NCBI GenBank assembly: GCA_910588685.1 | Contig: CAJUPX010000002.1 | Span: 1-64,000, forward strand | Source of the DNA: an uncultured Christensenellaceae bacterium | GTDB lineage: Bacteria > Bacillota > Clostridia > Christensenellales > Borkfalkiaceae | DNA: 64,000 nucleotides | Direction of reading: 5' to 3' | Shown here: in pieces, positions 16,380-28,686 of the stretch | How the letters are laid out: every line of letters starts with the position of its first letter | Position numbering within the stretch: position 1 is the first letter of the stretch | The notes under the pieces: model-generated | Database searches by the model: none | Seen by the model: only the letters and a program-made list of their open reading frames with translations | What the model was told of the DNA's origin: nothing | Position numbers and translations under genes: made by a program

Positions 16380-17264
16380 TTAACTCTCCGGTTTTTTTGC
16401 TTTTGCCTCTACGTACGCAGTAAAAAAATAAGTGAGAACTGCTCCGGTTAAAAACAGTATTATCCCCACGATAATGTGCGAAGTAGCCAAGGGCAGCGCC
16501 TCCGGAAAGTTGCCCTCAAACGTCAGCAGCAGAGCGGGAACAGAGCCTGCCACAAATCCGACCACCGCCCAGTACGTACCGCGCGGGAATTTACCGAACA
16601 AAAATTTCATCAGCTTTGCTATGCTGAAAAATCCTATTATTATTCCTATCCCGAAAATTGCGAGCACAAGAAACGAATGCCAAAAATCCGTTTTCAGCGC
16701 CGAAACTGTGTTGAGAATAGAATTATAATACCCGAGAATAAGCAAAAGCATTGAACCGCTTACGCCCGGTATAACAAGCGCGCACGAAGCGAGCATACCC
16801 ACAAGAAAAAGCAGTATATATGCGTACCAACGCATATCCGAGCCCAAATTTACCGCGCCTATATGCGGAATAAAGCATATGCCCATAACAACAGCCAAAG
16901 GTATGGCAACAGCAAAAATATCGGTTATTTTAAAGCCGTTTTTAATGCCGTCTTTAAACAGTTTGGGGAAAGACCCGAGCATAAGTCCGGCAAACGTTAA
17001 AACGGTGGGCAGCGGAGCCTTTTCCAAAAGCCATTTAAGCGGAAAATACATAGCCGCCACCGCCGCAGCCGCGCCGAGCGCGATAGGCAAAAGGAATAAA
17101 AAGCTGTTTTTAAAATCCTTTCTCAAATCGCTTATAGCGTTAATCAGTTTGTCGTAAATATTCAGTAAAACGGCAAGAGTGCCGCCGCTGACGCCGGGAA
17201 TTATCATAGCCGCGCCGATAACCGCACCCGTACCGAACTTTTTAAAAAAATCGATAACTTTCAT
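16380..17264 (-). CDS. DUF368 membrane protein
   Basis: 294 residues from the ATG at 17264. Longer starts (to 17399) are rejected because one in-frame ATG at 17306 overlaps the promoter -10 box, so those codons are not transcribed. The family motif MIIPGVSGGTLAVLLNIYDKLI (seen as IIPGVSGGT then LAVLL) is repeated inverted as CALVIPGVSGSMLLLILGYY (~170). About eight to nine helices are present. DUF368 proteins (with DedA relatives) have been linked to recycling of undecaprenyl phosphate carrier lipids; whether this one does so is inference. Operon partner: radC. Confidence 0.85.
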   Translation of the reverse strand: MKVIDFFKKFGTGAVIGAAMIIPGVSGGTLAVLLNIYDKLINAISDLRKDFKNSFLFLLPIALGAAAAVAAMYFPLKWLLEKAPLPTVLTFAGLMLGSFPKLFKDGIKNGFKITDIFAVAIPLAVVMGICFIPHIGAVNLGSDMRWYAYILLFLVGMLASCALVIPGVSGSMLLLILGYYNSILNTVSALKTDFWHSFLVLAIFGIGIIIGFFSIAKLMKFLFGKFPRGTYWAVVGFVAGSVPALLLTFEGNFPEALPLATSHIIVGIILFLTGAVLTYFFTAYVEAKAKKPES

Positions 17265-17304
17265 CTTTATTATTTTATGTACATCTTCCGCCGTTAATAC
17301 GGAC

Positions 17305-17333
17305 ATTATATCAACAGAATATCTAAAATGCAA
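17305..17333 (-). promoter_or_regulatory. Promoter of DUF368-radC operon
   Basis: Minus-strand TTGCAT (17328-17333), 17-bp spacer, TATAAT (17305-17310). Its position decides the DUF368 start codon. Confidence 0.8.
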
Positions 17334-17340
17334 GCTTTTT

Positions 17341-17547
17341 TCAGTATAACACGGGCTCCCCAAGCAAATAATCACAAGAGCAAGCAAGAGCTTTTGCAAG
17401 CTTTACTATTGCTTTTACATTAGGCTCACTCTCGCCGTTTTCCCATTTTGTAATGACAGATTGACTGTATCCAACTTTCTTTGCTAATTGGATTTGAGAT
17501 AAACCTATTTCTTTTCTTAATTCTTTTATTGTACTGCCTATATCCAT
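17341..17547 (-). CDS. Small XRE-family (Cro/CI-type) transcriptional regulator
   Basis: 68 residues, essentially one helix-turn-helix domain: IKELRKEIGLSQIQLAKKVG, then SQSVITKWENGESEPN. It lacks any ligand-binding domain. No ribosome site is seen before the ATG, so translation may be leaderless or weak. A short inverted repeat TATGAG-N4-CTCATA at 17587-17602 lies ~40 bp upstream and could be its operator. The DUF368 promoter lies just downstream in the same direction and may be its target; that is inference. Confidence 0.85.
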   Translation of the reverse strand: MDIGSTIKELRKEIGLSQIQLAKKVGYSQSVITKWENGESEPNVKAIVKLAKALACSCDYLLGEPVLY

Positions 17548-17605
17548 ACAATAATTTTAAATGTTTCGAAAAGAAAATAATTCGTTTATGAGTATCCTCA
17601 TATAA

Positions 17606-17634
17606 AAACCCCGCGGTTTAAAAACCGCGGGGTT
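17606..17634 (-). terminator. Terminator of rpoBC operon
   Basis: 13-14-bp GC-rich stem AAACCCCGCGGTTT/AAACCGCGGGGTTT; on the minus strand it is followed by TTTTTATA, right after the rpoC stop. Confidence 0.92.
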
Positions 17635-17639
17635 TAATA

Positions 17640-21308
<3,669 letters not shown>

Positions 21309-21321
21309 AAATTAACCTCCC

Positions 21322-24300
21322 TTACTCTCCGTCCTTGCCGTCGTCATCGTCGAAAAGGTCGGCTTTGCTGCCCGCTTCCTCTTCCTCGTCTTCGTCGAAC
21401 AGACTGAATTTAAAGCCTAAATCATCGTCGTCGCCGAAATCGTCCATATCTTCGTCGGTAAACAGCGACTTACTCTTGAATTCGTCCTCGTCGTTGTCGA
21501 ATATTGAAATGGGTTCGAGGTCGATATCGCCCTCTTCGTGCATATCGCCGAGAATATCAAGCTCCTGCTCGGGTATCTTGTCTTCGGCTTCCTGCTCCTC
21601 GCGGGCTCTTGCGGTAGGTATGGTTTCATCGTCGTCGTCAAGCTCTCTGATTATTAGCTCTTCGCCCGACTCCGTGAGTACTTTAACGTCGAGCGCAAGC
21701 GACTGCAATTCTTTAAGCAGCACTTTAAACGCTTCGGGAATACCGGGTTCGGAGATATTGTTGCCCTTTACTATGCTCTCGTAAGTTTTTACACGGCCTA
21801 CTATATCGTCCGATTTTACCGTTAAAATTTCCTGTAAGATGTGCGCCGCGCCGTATGCTTCGAGCGCCCACACCTCCATTTCGCCGAAACGCTGTCCGCC
21901 GAACTGCGCTTTACCGCCGAGGGGCTGCTGCGTAACAAGGCTGTAAGGACCTATCGACCTCGCGTGGATTTTGTCGTCTACGAGGTGGATAAGCTTAATC
22001 ATATACTGAACGCCTACCGTAACCCTGTTTTCAAAAGGCTCGCCCGTTCTGCCGTCGTACACCTGTATTTTGCCGTCGACCTTGCCTTCGGGGTTGAGTA
22101 TGTTGTTTTCCTGGAACAGCTTTTTAATATCCTGCTCGGTAGCGCCGTCGAATACGGGCGTAGCTATTTTCCAGCCGAGCTGTTTGCAGACAAGTCCTAA
22201 GTGAACTTCGAGCACCTGTCCGATGTTCATACGCGAGGGAACGCCGAGGGGGTTTAACACAATCTGCAAAGGGGTGCCGTCCGCGAGGAAAGGCATATCC
22301 GCCTGGGGCAGCACGCGCGAGATAACGCCCTTGTTACCGTGGCGTCCCGCCATCTTGTCGCCGACCTGTATTTTACGCTTCTGCGCGATATATACGCGCA
22401 CCAACTTGTTTACGCCGGGCGAAAGCTCGTCCTTGTTTTCGCGGGTGAATATCTTTACGTCTACTACTATACCGCCCTCGCCGTGGGGAACTTTAAGGGA
22501 CGTATCTCTTACCTCTCTCGCCTTTTCGCCGAAGATAGCGCGCAGCAGTCTTTCCTCGGGCGTGAGCTCGGTTTCGCCCTTGGGCGTTACCTTGCCGACG
22601 AGTATGTCGCCGGGCTGAACCTCCGCGCCGACCCTTATTATACCGTCCGCGTCGAGGTCTTTAAGCGCGTCCTCGGATACGTTGGGTATATCTCTCGTTA
22701 TTTCCTCCGCGCCGAGCTTTGTGTCGCGCGCTTCGGTTTCGTGCTCTTCGATATGAATAGAGGTAAACACGTCGTCCTGCACAAGCTTTTCGGAGATGAG
22801 AATTGCATCCTCGTAGTTGTAGCCCTCCCACTCCATATAGCCGATAAGTATATTCTTACCGAGCGCGAGCTCGCCGTTGTTAGTTGCGGGACCGTCGGCA
22901 ATTATTTCGCCTGCGTGCACTCTGTCACCGGTGTTTACTATGGGGCGCTGGTTAAGACAGGTGCCCTGGTTTGAACGCTCGAATTTTTTGAGCGGATATT
23001 CGGTGATAAATCCGTTGCTCTCTCGCACCTGTATACGGTCGGAGGAAACGCCGGCTACCACGCCGTCCTTTCTGGCGCTTACCATAACGCCGCTGTCGCG
23101 CGCTATCGCGCCCTCTATACCGGTTGCAACTATTGCCGACTCGGTTTTCATAAGGGGAACCGCCTGGCGCTGCATATTCGAGCCCATCAGTGCGCGGTTC
23201 GTATCGTCGTTTTCAAGGAAAGGAATGAGCGCCGTAGCAACCGAAACGAGCTGCTTGGGGCTTACGTCCATATAATCCATTTTGTCCGCCGTGTTCTGCG
23301 TTATAAGGTCGCGGTGGCGGCAGCCTATATGAACGTTGACGAAGCGGTTGTTTTCGTCGAGCGGTTCGTTTGCCTGCGCAACGATATATCTATCCTCTTC
23401 GTCCGCAGTGAGATAATCCACGTGGTCGGTTACTCTCGTATCTGTAACCTTGCCTTCGCCGTCATAATCGTGCTCAACCTTTCTGTACGGGCTCATAATA
23501 AAGCCGTACTCGTTGACCTTGGAGAACGTTGCGAGCGAGGATATAAGACCTATATTCTGACCTTCGGGCGTTTCTATGGGGCACAGTCTGCCGTAGTGCG
23601 AGTGGTGAACGTCGCGGACCTCGAAAGTTGCTCTGTCGCGGTTAAGACCGCCGGGACCGAGCGCGGAAAGCTTACGCTTGTGGGTGAGCTCCGCGGCGGG
23701 GTTTGTCTGGTCCATAAACTGGGAAAGCTGCGAGGAACCGAAGAACTCGCGGATAACCGCCGATACGGGGCGAACGTTGACAAGTCCGGACGGCGTAATT
23801 TCCATAGCGTCCTGCGTTGCCATACGCTCTTTAATGAGCTTTTCAAGCCTTGCAATACCTATTCTGAGCTGGTTTTGCAGCAGCTCGCCCACGGAACGCA
23901 CGCGGCGGTTTCCGAGGTGATCGATATTGTCGATAGTGCCTATACCGTACTGCAAATCGATGTTAGACGAAATAGCGGCAACTATATCGTCCACGGTAAT
24001 GTGTTTGTGGTTGAGTTTTTCAACGATAGGTTTGATTGCTTTTTTCTCGTCTTCGTCAAACTCCGTTCTGTCGCTTTCAAATAGCTCGTTGAACTTTTTG
24101 CAGGCTGCAACAAACTTTATACGCGTTTCAACGCGCTTTTCCCTGTTCTTCTTATCCTCGGGTTTTTCCCCCTCGGTTTCGGGAATTTCAACGAGATAGT
24201 AAATGGAGTTTATCCTGTCGCAGTACTTACTTGCAACTTCCTCAACGGAAAGCGTTTCGCACTCCGCCGCGATTTCCTTCATAAACTTGAAGTTCGGATA

Positions 24301-25404
24301 ATATACCGTGGGCAACAGACCGAACGCCTTATGAGGTTTTGAAGATATAGCCCTGAAATTTACCGTGTTGTTTGCAATGATTTTATGGCGAACCTCGCCC
24401 TGTTCGGGGTCGGAAACAAGCACGTAAACCTCGTTTACGCCGCAGTCCTGTATTTCTATAGCTTTGCTCTCCGCCACGATTTCGCCTGCGTGCGCCAAAA
24501 CTTCGCCCGTTTCGGGGTTAAACACGTCGTCGGCAAGCTTGCAGCCGGGAAGCCTGTACGCAAGATTGAGCTTTTTATTGAACTTATATCTGCCCACCTT
24601 TACAACGTCGTAACGGCGGGGGTCGAAAAATAAGTTGTTGAGGTGCTGGCGTACCGAAGCTTCGGTAGGCACTTCGCCGGGGCGCAGTCTTCTGTAAAGC
24701 TCTATAAGTCCGTCGGATTCGGATTTTGTGGTATCCTTGGCAATGGTGTTTTCAATCATCTTCTCGTTTGCGAAGAGATCCATAAGCGACCTGTCGGAGC
24801 CGAAGCCGAGCGCGCGCAGAAGAACGGTTGCGCACAGCTTGCGCTTTCTGTCCACGTGCACCCACAAAACGCCCTGCGTGTCCTGCTCGAATTCCAGCCA
24901 CGCGCCGCGGTTGGGTATAACGGTCGTGCCGAATATTTCTTTACCCGTTTTATCGCGCGTAGACGCGTTATACGAGCCGGGAGAACGCACAAGCTGCGAT
25001 ACTATAACGCGCTCCGCTCCGTTTATGATGAACGAACCCGAATCGGTCATAAGCGGGAAATCGCCCATAAATACGGGCTGGTCTATAACCTCGTCTTTAA
25101 CTTTGTTTACAAGACGTACGGTTACGTGCATAGGCAGCGCGTACGTTGCGTCGCGGTTGCGGCATTCCTTTTCGTCATACTTGGGCTTTTCGTCAAACCA
25201 GTGGTTTAAAAAATAAAGCTCATAGTGGTCGGAATAGTCGGTGATAGGCATAAAGTCCTCAAAGACTTCGCTTATACCCTCGTCAAGAAAGGCGCGATAG
25301 CTCGATTTCTGTATTTCTACAAGGTCGGGAATATCGATGACTTCGTTGATTTTGCCGAATTTCCTTCTTTCGGTTTTGCCATACTTGTGAATCGGTAAAT
25401 TCAA
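21322..25404 (-). CDS. rpoB: RNA polymerase beta subunit with acidic C-terminal repeat tail
   Basis: 1360 residues, starting with TTG behind AAGGAG at 6-nt spacing. The rifampicin-binding region GSSQLSQFMDQTNP...THKRKLSALG keeps the Asp, His and Ser whose changes usually give resistance, so wild-type sensitivity is expected. The conserved core ends near residue 1245. Beyond it is a ~110-residue, strongly acidic tail holding four short copies of a [SD]-[IL]-F-x-x-[DE]-[DE] motif (starting 1300, 1313, 1334, 1349). Such a tail is absent from textbook RpoB. No rplJ/rplL genes lie upstream, unlike the classical cluster. Confidence 0.97.
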   Translation of the reverse strand: MNLPIHKYGKTERRKFGKINEVIDIPDLVEIQKSSYRAFLDEGISEVFEDFMPITDYSDHYELYFLNHWFDEKPKYDEKECRNRDATYALPMHVTVRLVNKVKDEVIDQPVFMGDFPLMTDSGSFIINGAERVIVSQLVRSPGSYNASTRDKTGKEIFGTTVIPNRGAWLEFEQDTQGVLWVHVDRKRKLCATVLLRALGFGSDRSLMDLFANEKMIENTIAKDTTKSESDGLIELYRRLRPGEVPTEASVRQHLNNLFFDPRRYDVVKVGRYKFNKKLNLAYRLPGCKLADDVFNPETGEVLAHAGEIVAESKAIEIQDCGVNEVYVLVSDPEQGEVRHKIIANNTVNFRAISSKPHKAFGLLPTVYYPNFKFMKEIAAECETLSVEEVASKYCDRINSIYYLVEIPETEGEKPEDKKNREKRVETRIKFVAACKKFNELFESDRTEFDEDEKKAIKPIVEKLNHKHITVDDIVAAISSNIDLQYGIGTIDNIDHLGNRRVRSVGELLQNQLRIGIARLEKLIKERMATQDAMEITPSGLVNVRPVSAVIREFFGSSQLSQFMDQTNPAAELTHKRKLSALGPGGLNRDRATFEVRDVHHSHYGRLCPIETPEGQNIGLISSLATFSKVNEYGFIMSPYRKVEHDYDGEGKVTDTRVTDHVDYLTADEEDRYIVAQANEPLDENNRFVNVHIGCRHRDLITQNTADKMDYMDVSPKQLVSVATALIPFLENDDTNRALMGSNMQRQAVPLMKTESAIVATGIEGAIARDSGVMVSARKDGVVAGVSSDRIQVRESNGFITEYPLKKFERSNQGTCLNQRPIVNTGDRVHAGEIIADGPATNNGELALGKNILIGYMEWEGYNYEDAILISEKLVQDDVFTSIHIEEHETEARDTKLGAEEITRDIPNVSEDALKDLDADGIIRVGAEVQPGDILVGKVTPKGETELTPEERLLRAIFGEKAREVRDTSLKVPHGEGGIVVDVKIFTRENKDELSPGVNKLVRVYIAQKRKIQVGDKMAGRHGNKGVISRVLPQADMPFLADGTPLQIVLNPLGVPSRMNIGQVLEVHLGLVCKQLGWKIATPVFDGATEQDIKKLFQENNILNPEGKVDGKIQVYDGRTGEPFENRVTVGVQYMIKLIHLVDDKIHARSIGPYSLVTQQPLGGKAQFGGQRFGEMEVWALEAYGAAHILQEILTVKSDDIVGRVKTYESIVKGNNISEPGIPEAFKVLLKELQSLALDVKVLTESGEELIIRELDDDDETIPTARAREEQEAEDKIPEQELDILGDMHEEGDIDLEPISIFDNDEDEFKSKSLFTDEDMDDFGDDDDLGFKFSLFDEDEEEEAGSKADLFDDDDGKDGE

Positions 25405-25766
25405 AATGAACTCCTTTTTGGGCTTTCCGCCCGTGTTTTTATATGGCGATTATCCGTATATATCTTTTCACCGGAAAAAATCGATAAGTTACAAATTTAG
25501 TACGTCTGCGCAAAAACGCGGTTTTCGCTTGCGCCGTTTATTTATTATTTTTTAGTAAATTTTTCTTTGCAGTGACAATTTAAAATTTACCTGGTTATTC
25601 AAAAACTCGGTAAAGGGAAAAAATATTTTTTAAAACACTTTACAATCGTCGCCCGGTGGTGTATAATCTTAAAAACGCCGACGTTGCAGGTACTTGATTT
25701 GTCGTATTTTGTCGTAATTTATGCATTAATATCCGAAAAAACCGTAGTTTAGGGCATAATAAGCAT
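25405..25766 (-). promoter_or_regulatory. Long rpoB leader (no gene)
   Basis: If transcription starts from the minus-strand promoter at 25773-25801, the rpoB mRNA has a leader of about 360 nt, AT-rich, with a GCGCAAGCGAAAACCGCGTTTTTGCGC-like hairpin near 25510-25540 (arms GCGCAA/TTGCGC). No ORF of note. It overlaps the plus-strand promoter for rqcP. It may hold an autoregulatory structure; no known ribosomal leader is recognised. Confidence 0.5.
25639..25667 (+). promoter_or_regulatory. Promoter of rqcP-ispDF-radA operon
   Basis: TTTACA (25639-25644), 17-bp spacer, TATAAT (25662-25667). Leader of ~165 nt to the rqcP ATG. It faces and overlaps the rpoB transcription unit, so the two units produce overlapping antisense leaders. 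Confidence 0.7.
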
Positions 25767-25772
25767 TGTATA

Positions 25773-25801
25773 ATTATAATATAGTAAATCAAGCGTGTCA
25801 A
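25773..25801 (-). promoter_or_regulatory. Consensus promoter of rpoBC
   Basis: Minus-strand TTGACA (25796-25801), 17-bp spacer, TATAAT (25773-25778): perfect match. It lies 369 bp upstream of the rpoB start codon and inside the leader of rqcP. Confidence 0.85.
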
Positions 25802-25839
25802 GCGTTTTTCGCGCTTGTAAAAATATTTTTGTAAAACCT

Positions 25840-26082
25840 ATGAGAATAGATAAATTTTTAAAAGTTTCAAGAGTTTTAAAGCGACGCACGGTATCAAAAG
25901 AAGCGTGCGAAAAAGGCAAGGTGGAAGTAAACGGAAAAGAAGTCAAAGCCGGATACCAGGTTAAAACAGGCGACGTGGTTACACTGCATTTTGCCGGCGG
26001 CTCGCTTAAATTCAGAATACTCAACATAAAAGAAACGGTAAAAAAAGACGAAGCCGCCGACCTTTACGAGGTAATAGAGTAA
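25840..26082 (+). CDS. rqcP: S4-domain RNA-binding protein, RqcP-like
   Basis: 80 residues from the ATG at 25840: MRIDKFLKVSRVLKRRTVSKE, an S4 domain, then GKVEVNGKEVKAGYQVKTGD and the family ending EAADLYEVIE. It closely matches Bacillus YabO/RqcP, which with RqcH elongates C-terminal Ala tails on stalled peptides in ribosome quality control. A longer start to 25795 reads through AT-rich leader and lacks a ribosome site. First gene of the rqcP-ispDF-radA unit; 24 bp separate it from ispDF. Confidence 0.88.
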   Translation: MRIDKFLKVSRVLKRRTVSKEACEKGKVEVNGKEVKAGYQVKTGDVVTLHFAGGSLKFRILNIKETVKKDEAADLYEVIE

Positions 26083-26106
26083 TTCACTAAATTTTGAGGA
26101 ATGAAT

Positions 26107-27252
26107 ATGGATTGCAAAGTAAGCGTTATAATATGCGCGGCGGGCAAGGGTGAACGCGCCGGCTTTAACAAAAACAAACTGTTAGCGCCGCTGTTCGGCG
26201 CGCCTGCGCTTTGGCATACCTTAAAAAAATTCGATATGCCGGAAATCGACGAAGTTATAGTTACCTCCTCCGCTCAGGATTTAAAAGAAATTTCGGCGTT
26301 ATGCGCGCCGTTCGGATATAAAATCGTTACGGGCGGCAAAAACCGCACCGACAGCGTTAAAAGCGCGCTTGCCGCCGTTACGGGCGACATAACGCTTATT
26401 CACGACGGCGCCCGCCCCTTCGTCACAACCGAACTCATATTAAGCTGCATAAACAGCGTAAAAAAATTCGGCAGCGGCGTTTGCGCCGTTAAAATTACGG
26501 ACACCGTGGTATACGCCGAGTACGGCGAGCTGCGCGGCACTCTCGAAAGAGATAAAATGTACCGCGCGCAGACTCCGCAGGCATTTTATACCGAAGATAT
26601 CAAAAAAGCCTACGAGCTTGCCGGCGACTCTGTTTACACCGACGACAGCTCCGTTTACGGCGCGTTTATAGCTCCGCCGAGACTTGTAGACGGTGACGAA
26701 AGCAATATAAAGTTGACCTTTAAAAAGGATTTTTCGCAGGAATACGCAACAATCAACGTTTGCAGCGATACCCGCGCGGGCTTGGGTTGCGACGTCCACT
26801 GTTTCGGGAACGGCAGCGGCATTACGCTCGGCGGCGTTAAAATACCCTGCGGCAAAAGCCTTATAGCGCACAGCGACGGCGACGTGGTTTACCACGCTCT
26901 TATGGACGCGCTTTTATCCGCAGCCGGGCTCAGAGATATAGGCTGTTACTTCCCCGACAGCGACCCGCAATACAAAAACGCCGACAGCGGCAAGCTCCTT
27001 AACACCGTTGTAAAGCTAATTTACGAAGCGGGATATACCGCCGTCAACGTGTCAGTCGCAATCCAGGCGGAAACGCCCCGCCTCTCCCCTTATATAGATA
27101 AAATGAAAGACAATATCTCCCGCGCTTTGTATATTTCGCCCGATTCTGTCGGTATTACCTGCGGCACAGGCGAGGGGCTGGGATTTGTAGGCGAAGGGCT
27201 GGGAATTTACGTAAACTGCGCCGTCACCGTTAAAAAATTTCCGAATAACTAA
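26107..27252 (+). CDS. ispDF: Bifunctional IspD/IspF of the MEP isoprenoid pathway
   Basis: 381 residues from the ATG at 26107; an ATG at 26101 touches the Shine-Dalgarno GAGGA, so the second is preferred. Residues ~1-220 are IspD, 2-C-methyl-D-erythritol 4-phosphate cytidylyltransferase (ICAAGKGERAG, IHDGARPFV, RAQTPQAF). Residues ~222-381 are IspF, the cyclodiphosphate synthase (GLGCDVHCF with metal-binding Asp and His, HSDGDVVYHALMDALL, AIQAETPRLSPY). The fusion carries out the third and fifth steps. IspE acts between them and is not here. Cytoplasmic. Confidence 0.95.
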   Translation: MDCKVSVIICAAGKGERAGFNKNKLLAPLFGAPALWHTLKKFDMPEIDEVIVTSSAQDLKEISALCAPFGYKIVTGGKNRTDSVKSALAAVTGDITLIHDGARPFVTTELILSCINSVKKFGSGVCAVKITDTVVYAEYGELRGTLERDKMYRAQTPQAFYTEDIKKAYELAGDSVYTDDSSVYGAFIAPPRLVDGDESNIKLTFKKDFSQEYATINVCSDTRAGLGCDVHCFGNGSGITLGGVKIPCGKSLIAHSDGDVVYHALMDALLSAAGLRDIGCYFPDSDPQYKNADSGKLLNTVVKLIYEAGYTAVNVSVAIQAETPRLSPYIDKMKDNISRALYISPDSVGITCGTGEGLGFVGEGLGIYVNCAVTVKKFPNN

Positions 27253-27292
27253 CCTTACGGAAAACAACGCGCTTATGCGCCGAGGACACACT

Positions 27293-28654
27293 ATGGCTAA
27301 ATCAACCACCGAATACGTTTGCACGGAGTGCGGCGCCGCAAGTCCGAGATGGCTCGGCAGATGCCCCTCCTGCGGAAAATTCAACACTATGGCGGAGGAA
27401 ATTATAAAACCCGCCGAAAAGAGCGAAAAAACGCGCGGCGCGGCATACGCCGTCAAAGCAAAAAAACTTTCTGAGATAACGCACGAAAGCTACGGGCGCA
27501 CTACGAGCGGCATAGATGAATTTGACAACGTTCTGGGCGGCGGAATTGTCGCAGGCTCTTTAATTCTTCTGGGCGGCGACCCCGGCATAGGAAAATCGAC
27601 GCTGCTTACGCAAATCGCCGCGCATCTTTCCAAAAACAAAAAAGTCCTCTACTTCTCCGCAGAGGAAAGCTGCTCGCAGGTAAAAATGCGCGCAAAGCGG
27701 CTTGATTTGGACGCCGACGATTTTTACATAATAAACGAAACGTGCATTGACGGGCTTGAAAACGAGCTTGACGGCGTGGAATACTGCATAATAGATTCGA
27801 TACAGGCGGTATACACCGACGATTTGTCCTCCTCTTCCGGCTCTGTGGGACAGGTGCGCGAATGCGCCTCTAAAATTATGCGTATTGCAAAAAGCCGCGC
27901 AATTACCTTTTTTATAGTAGGACACGTAACCAAAGAGGGCGCGCTCGCGGGTCCCAAGGTTTTAGAACATATTATGGACACCGTGCTCTATTTCGAGGGC
28001 GAAAAACAGGAAAATTTCCGCATCCTGCGAGCCGTCAAGAACAGGTTCGGAAACCTATCCGAAGTAGGAGTGTTTGAAATGACAGAGAGCGGAATTAAAA
28101 CCGTTTCCGACTATTCCGGCATATTTTTATCGGAGAGCCGCGGCGAAGAGGCGGGCTCGGCGGTCACGCCCGCCCAGACAGGCGCAAGGTGTATGAACGT
28201 GGAAATTCAAAGCCTGGTTTGCAAAACCTCGTTCGGACAGCCTCGGAGAATGCCGCTCGGCATAGACTACAACAAGCTCGTTCTGCTTATAGCCGTGCTT
28301 GAAAAAAGGTGCTCCGTTCCTCTCGGCTCGTTTGACGTTTACGTAAACGCTATGGGCGGAATAAAGCTTAACGAGCCGTCCTGCGACCTTGCGGTTTGCG
28401 CCGCGCTTGCCTCGGCATATCTCGGGAAGCCCATAGACAAATACGTTGCGGTTTTCGGAGAAGTAGGATTAACCGGCGAGGTCCGCGCAATTTCTTACTG
28501 CGAAAAGCGCGTGCAGGAGTGCATTAAAATGGGCTTCAAAAAGATTCTTCTGCCCGCAAAAAATATGAAATCGGTTGCAAAATACGCCGACAAAATAGCC
28601 ATTGTCCCCATACTGTACGTAAACACAATGATTAAAAATCTGTTTAAAGATTAA
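27293..28654 (+). CDS. radA: DNA repair protein RadA
   Basis: 453 residues from the ATG at 27293 behind GAGGACACACT. Four-Cys zinc finger CTECGAASPRWLGRCPSCG (~10-28), Walker A GGDPGIGKSTLL (~88), RadA-specific KNRFG (~247) and a C-terminal Lon-like domain (DLAVCAALASAYLGKP). RadA is a RecA-like motor that helps branch migration during recombination. It lies 40 bp after ispDF and ends at a terminator. Window also holds addA of the same repair route. Confidence 0.96.
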   Translation: MAKSTTEYVCTECGAASPRWLGRCPSCGKFNTMAEEIIKPAEKSEKTRGAAYAVKAKKLSEITHESYGRTTSGIDEFDNVLGGGIVAGSLILLGGDPGIGKSTLLTQIAAHLSKNKKVLYFSAEESCSQVKMRAKRLDLDADDFYIINETCIDGLENELDGVEYCIIDSIQAVYTDDLSSSSGSVGQVRECASKIMRIAKSRAITFFIVGHVTKEGALAGPKVLEHIMDTVLYFEGEKQENFRILRAVKNRFGNLSEVGVFEMTESGIKTVSDYSGIFLSESRGEEAGSAVTPAQTGARCMNVEIQSLVCKTSFGQPRRMPLGIDYNKLVLLIAVLEKRCSVPLGSFDVYVNAMGGIKLNEPSCDLAVCAALASAYLGKPIDKYVAVFGEVGLTGEVRAISYCEKRVQECIKMGFKKILLPAKNMKSVAKYADKIAIVPILYVNTMIKNLFKD

Positions 28655-28658
28655 AATA

Positions 28659-28686
28659 AAAGCGCACCGCAGGGTGCGCTTTTTTA
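28659..28686. terminator. Bidirectional terminator after radA
   Basis: AGCGCACC/GGTGCGCT stem, 4-nt loop, T run on plus and A/T run on minus; it also overlaps the last codons of the convergent ligase-like gene. Confidence 0.9.

Noticed and set aside
17264..17399. Longer start for the DUF368 protein, overlapping the XRE gene
   Set aside because: The extra codons span the promoter and lack family similarity.
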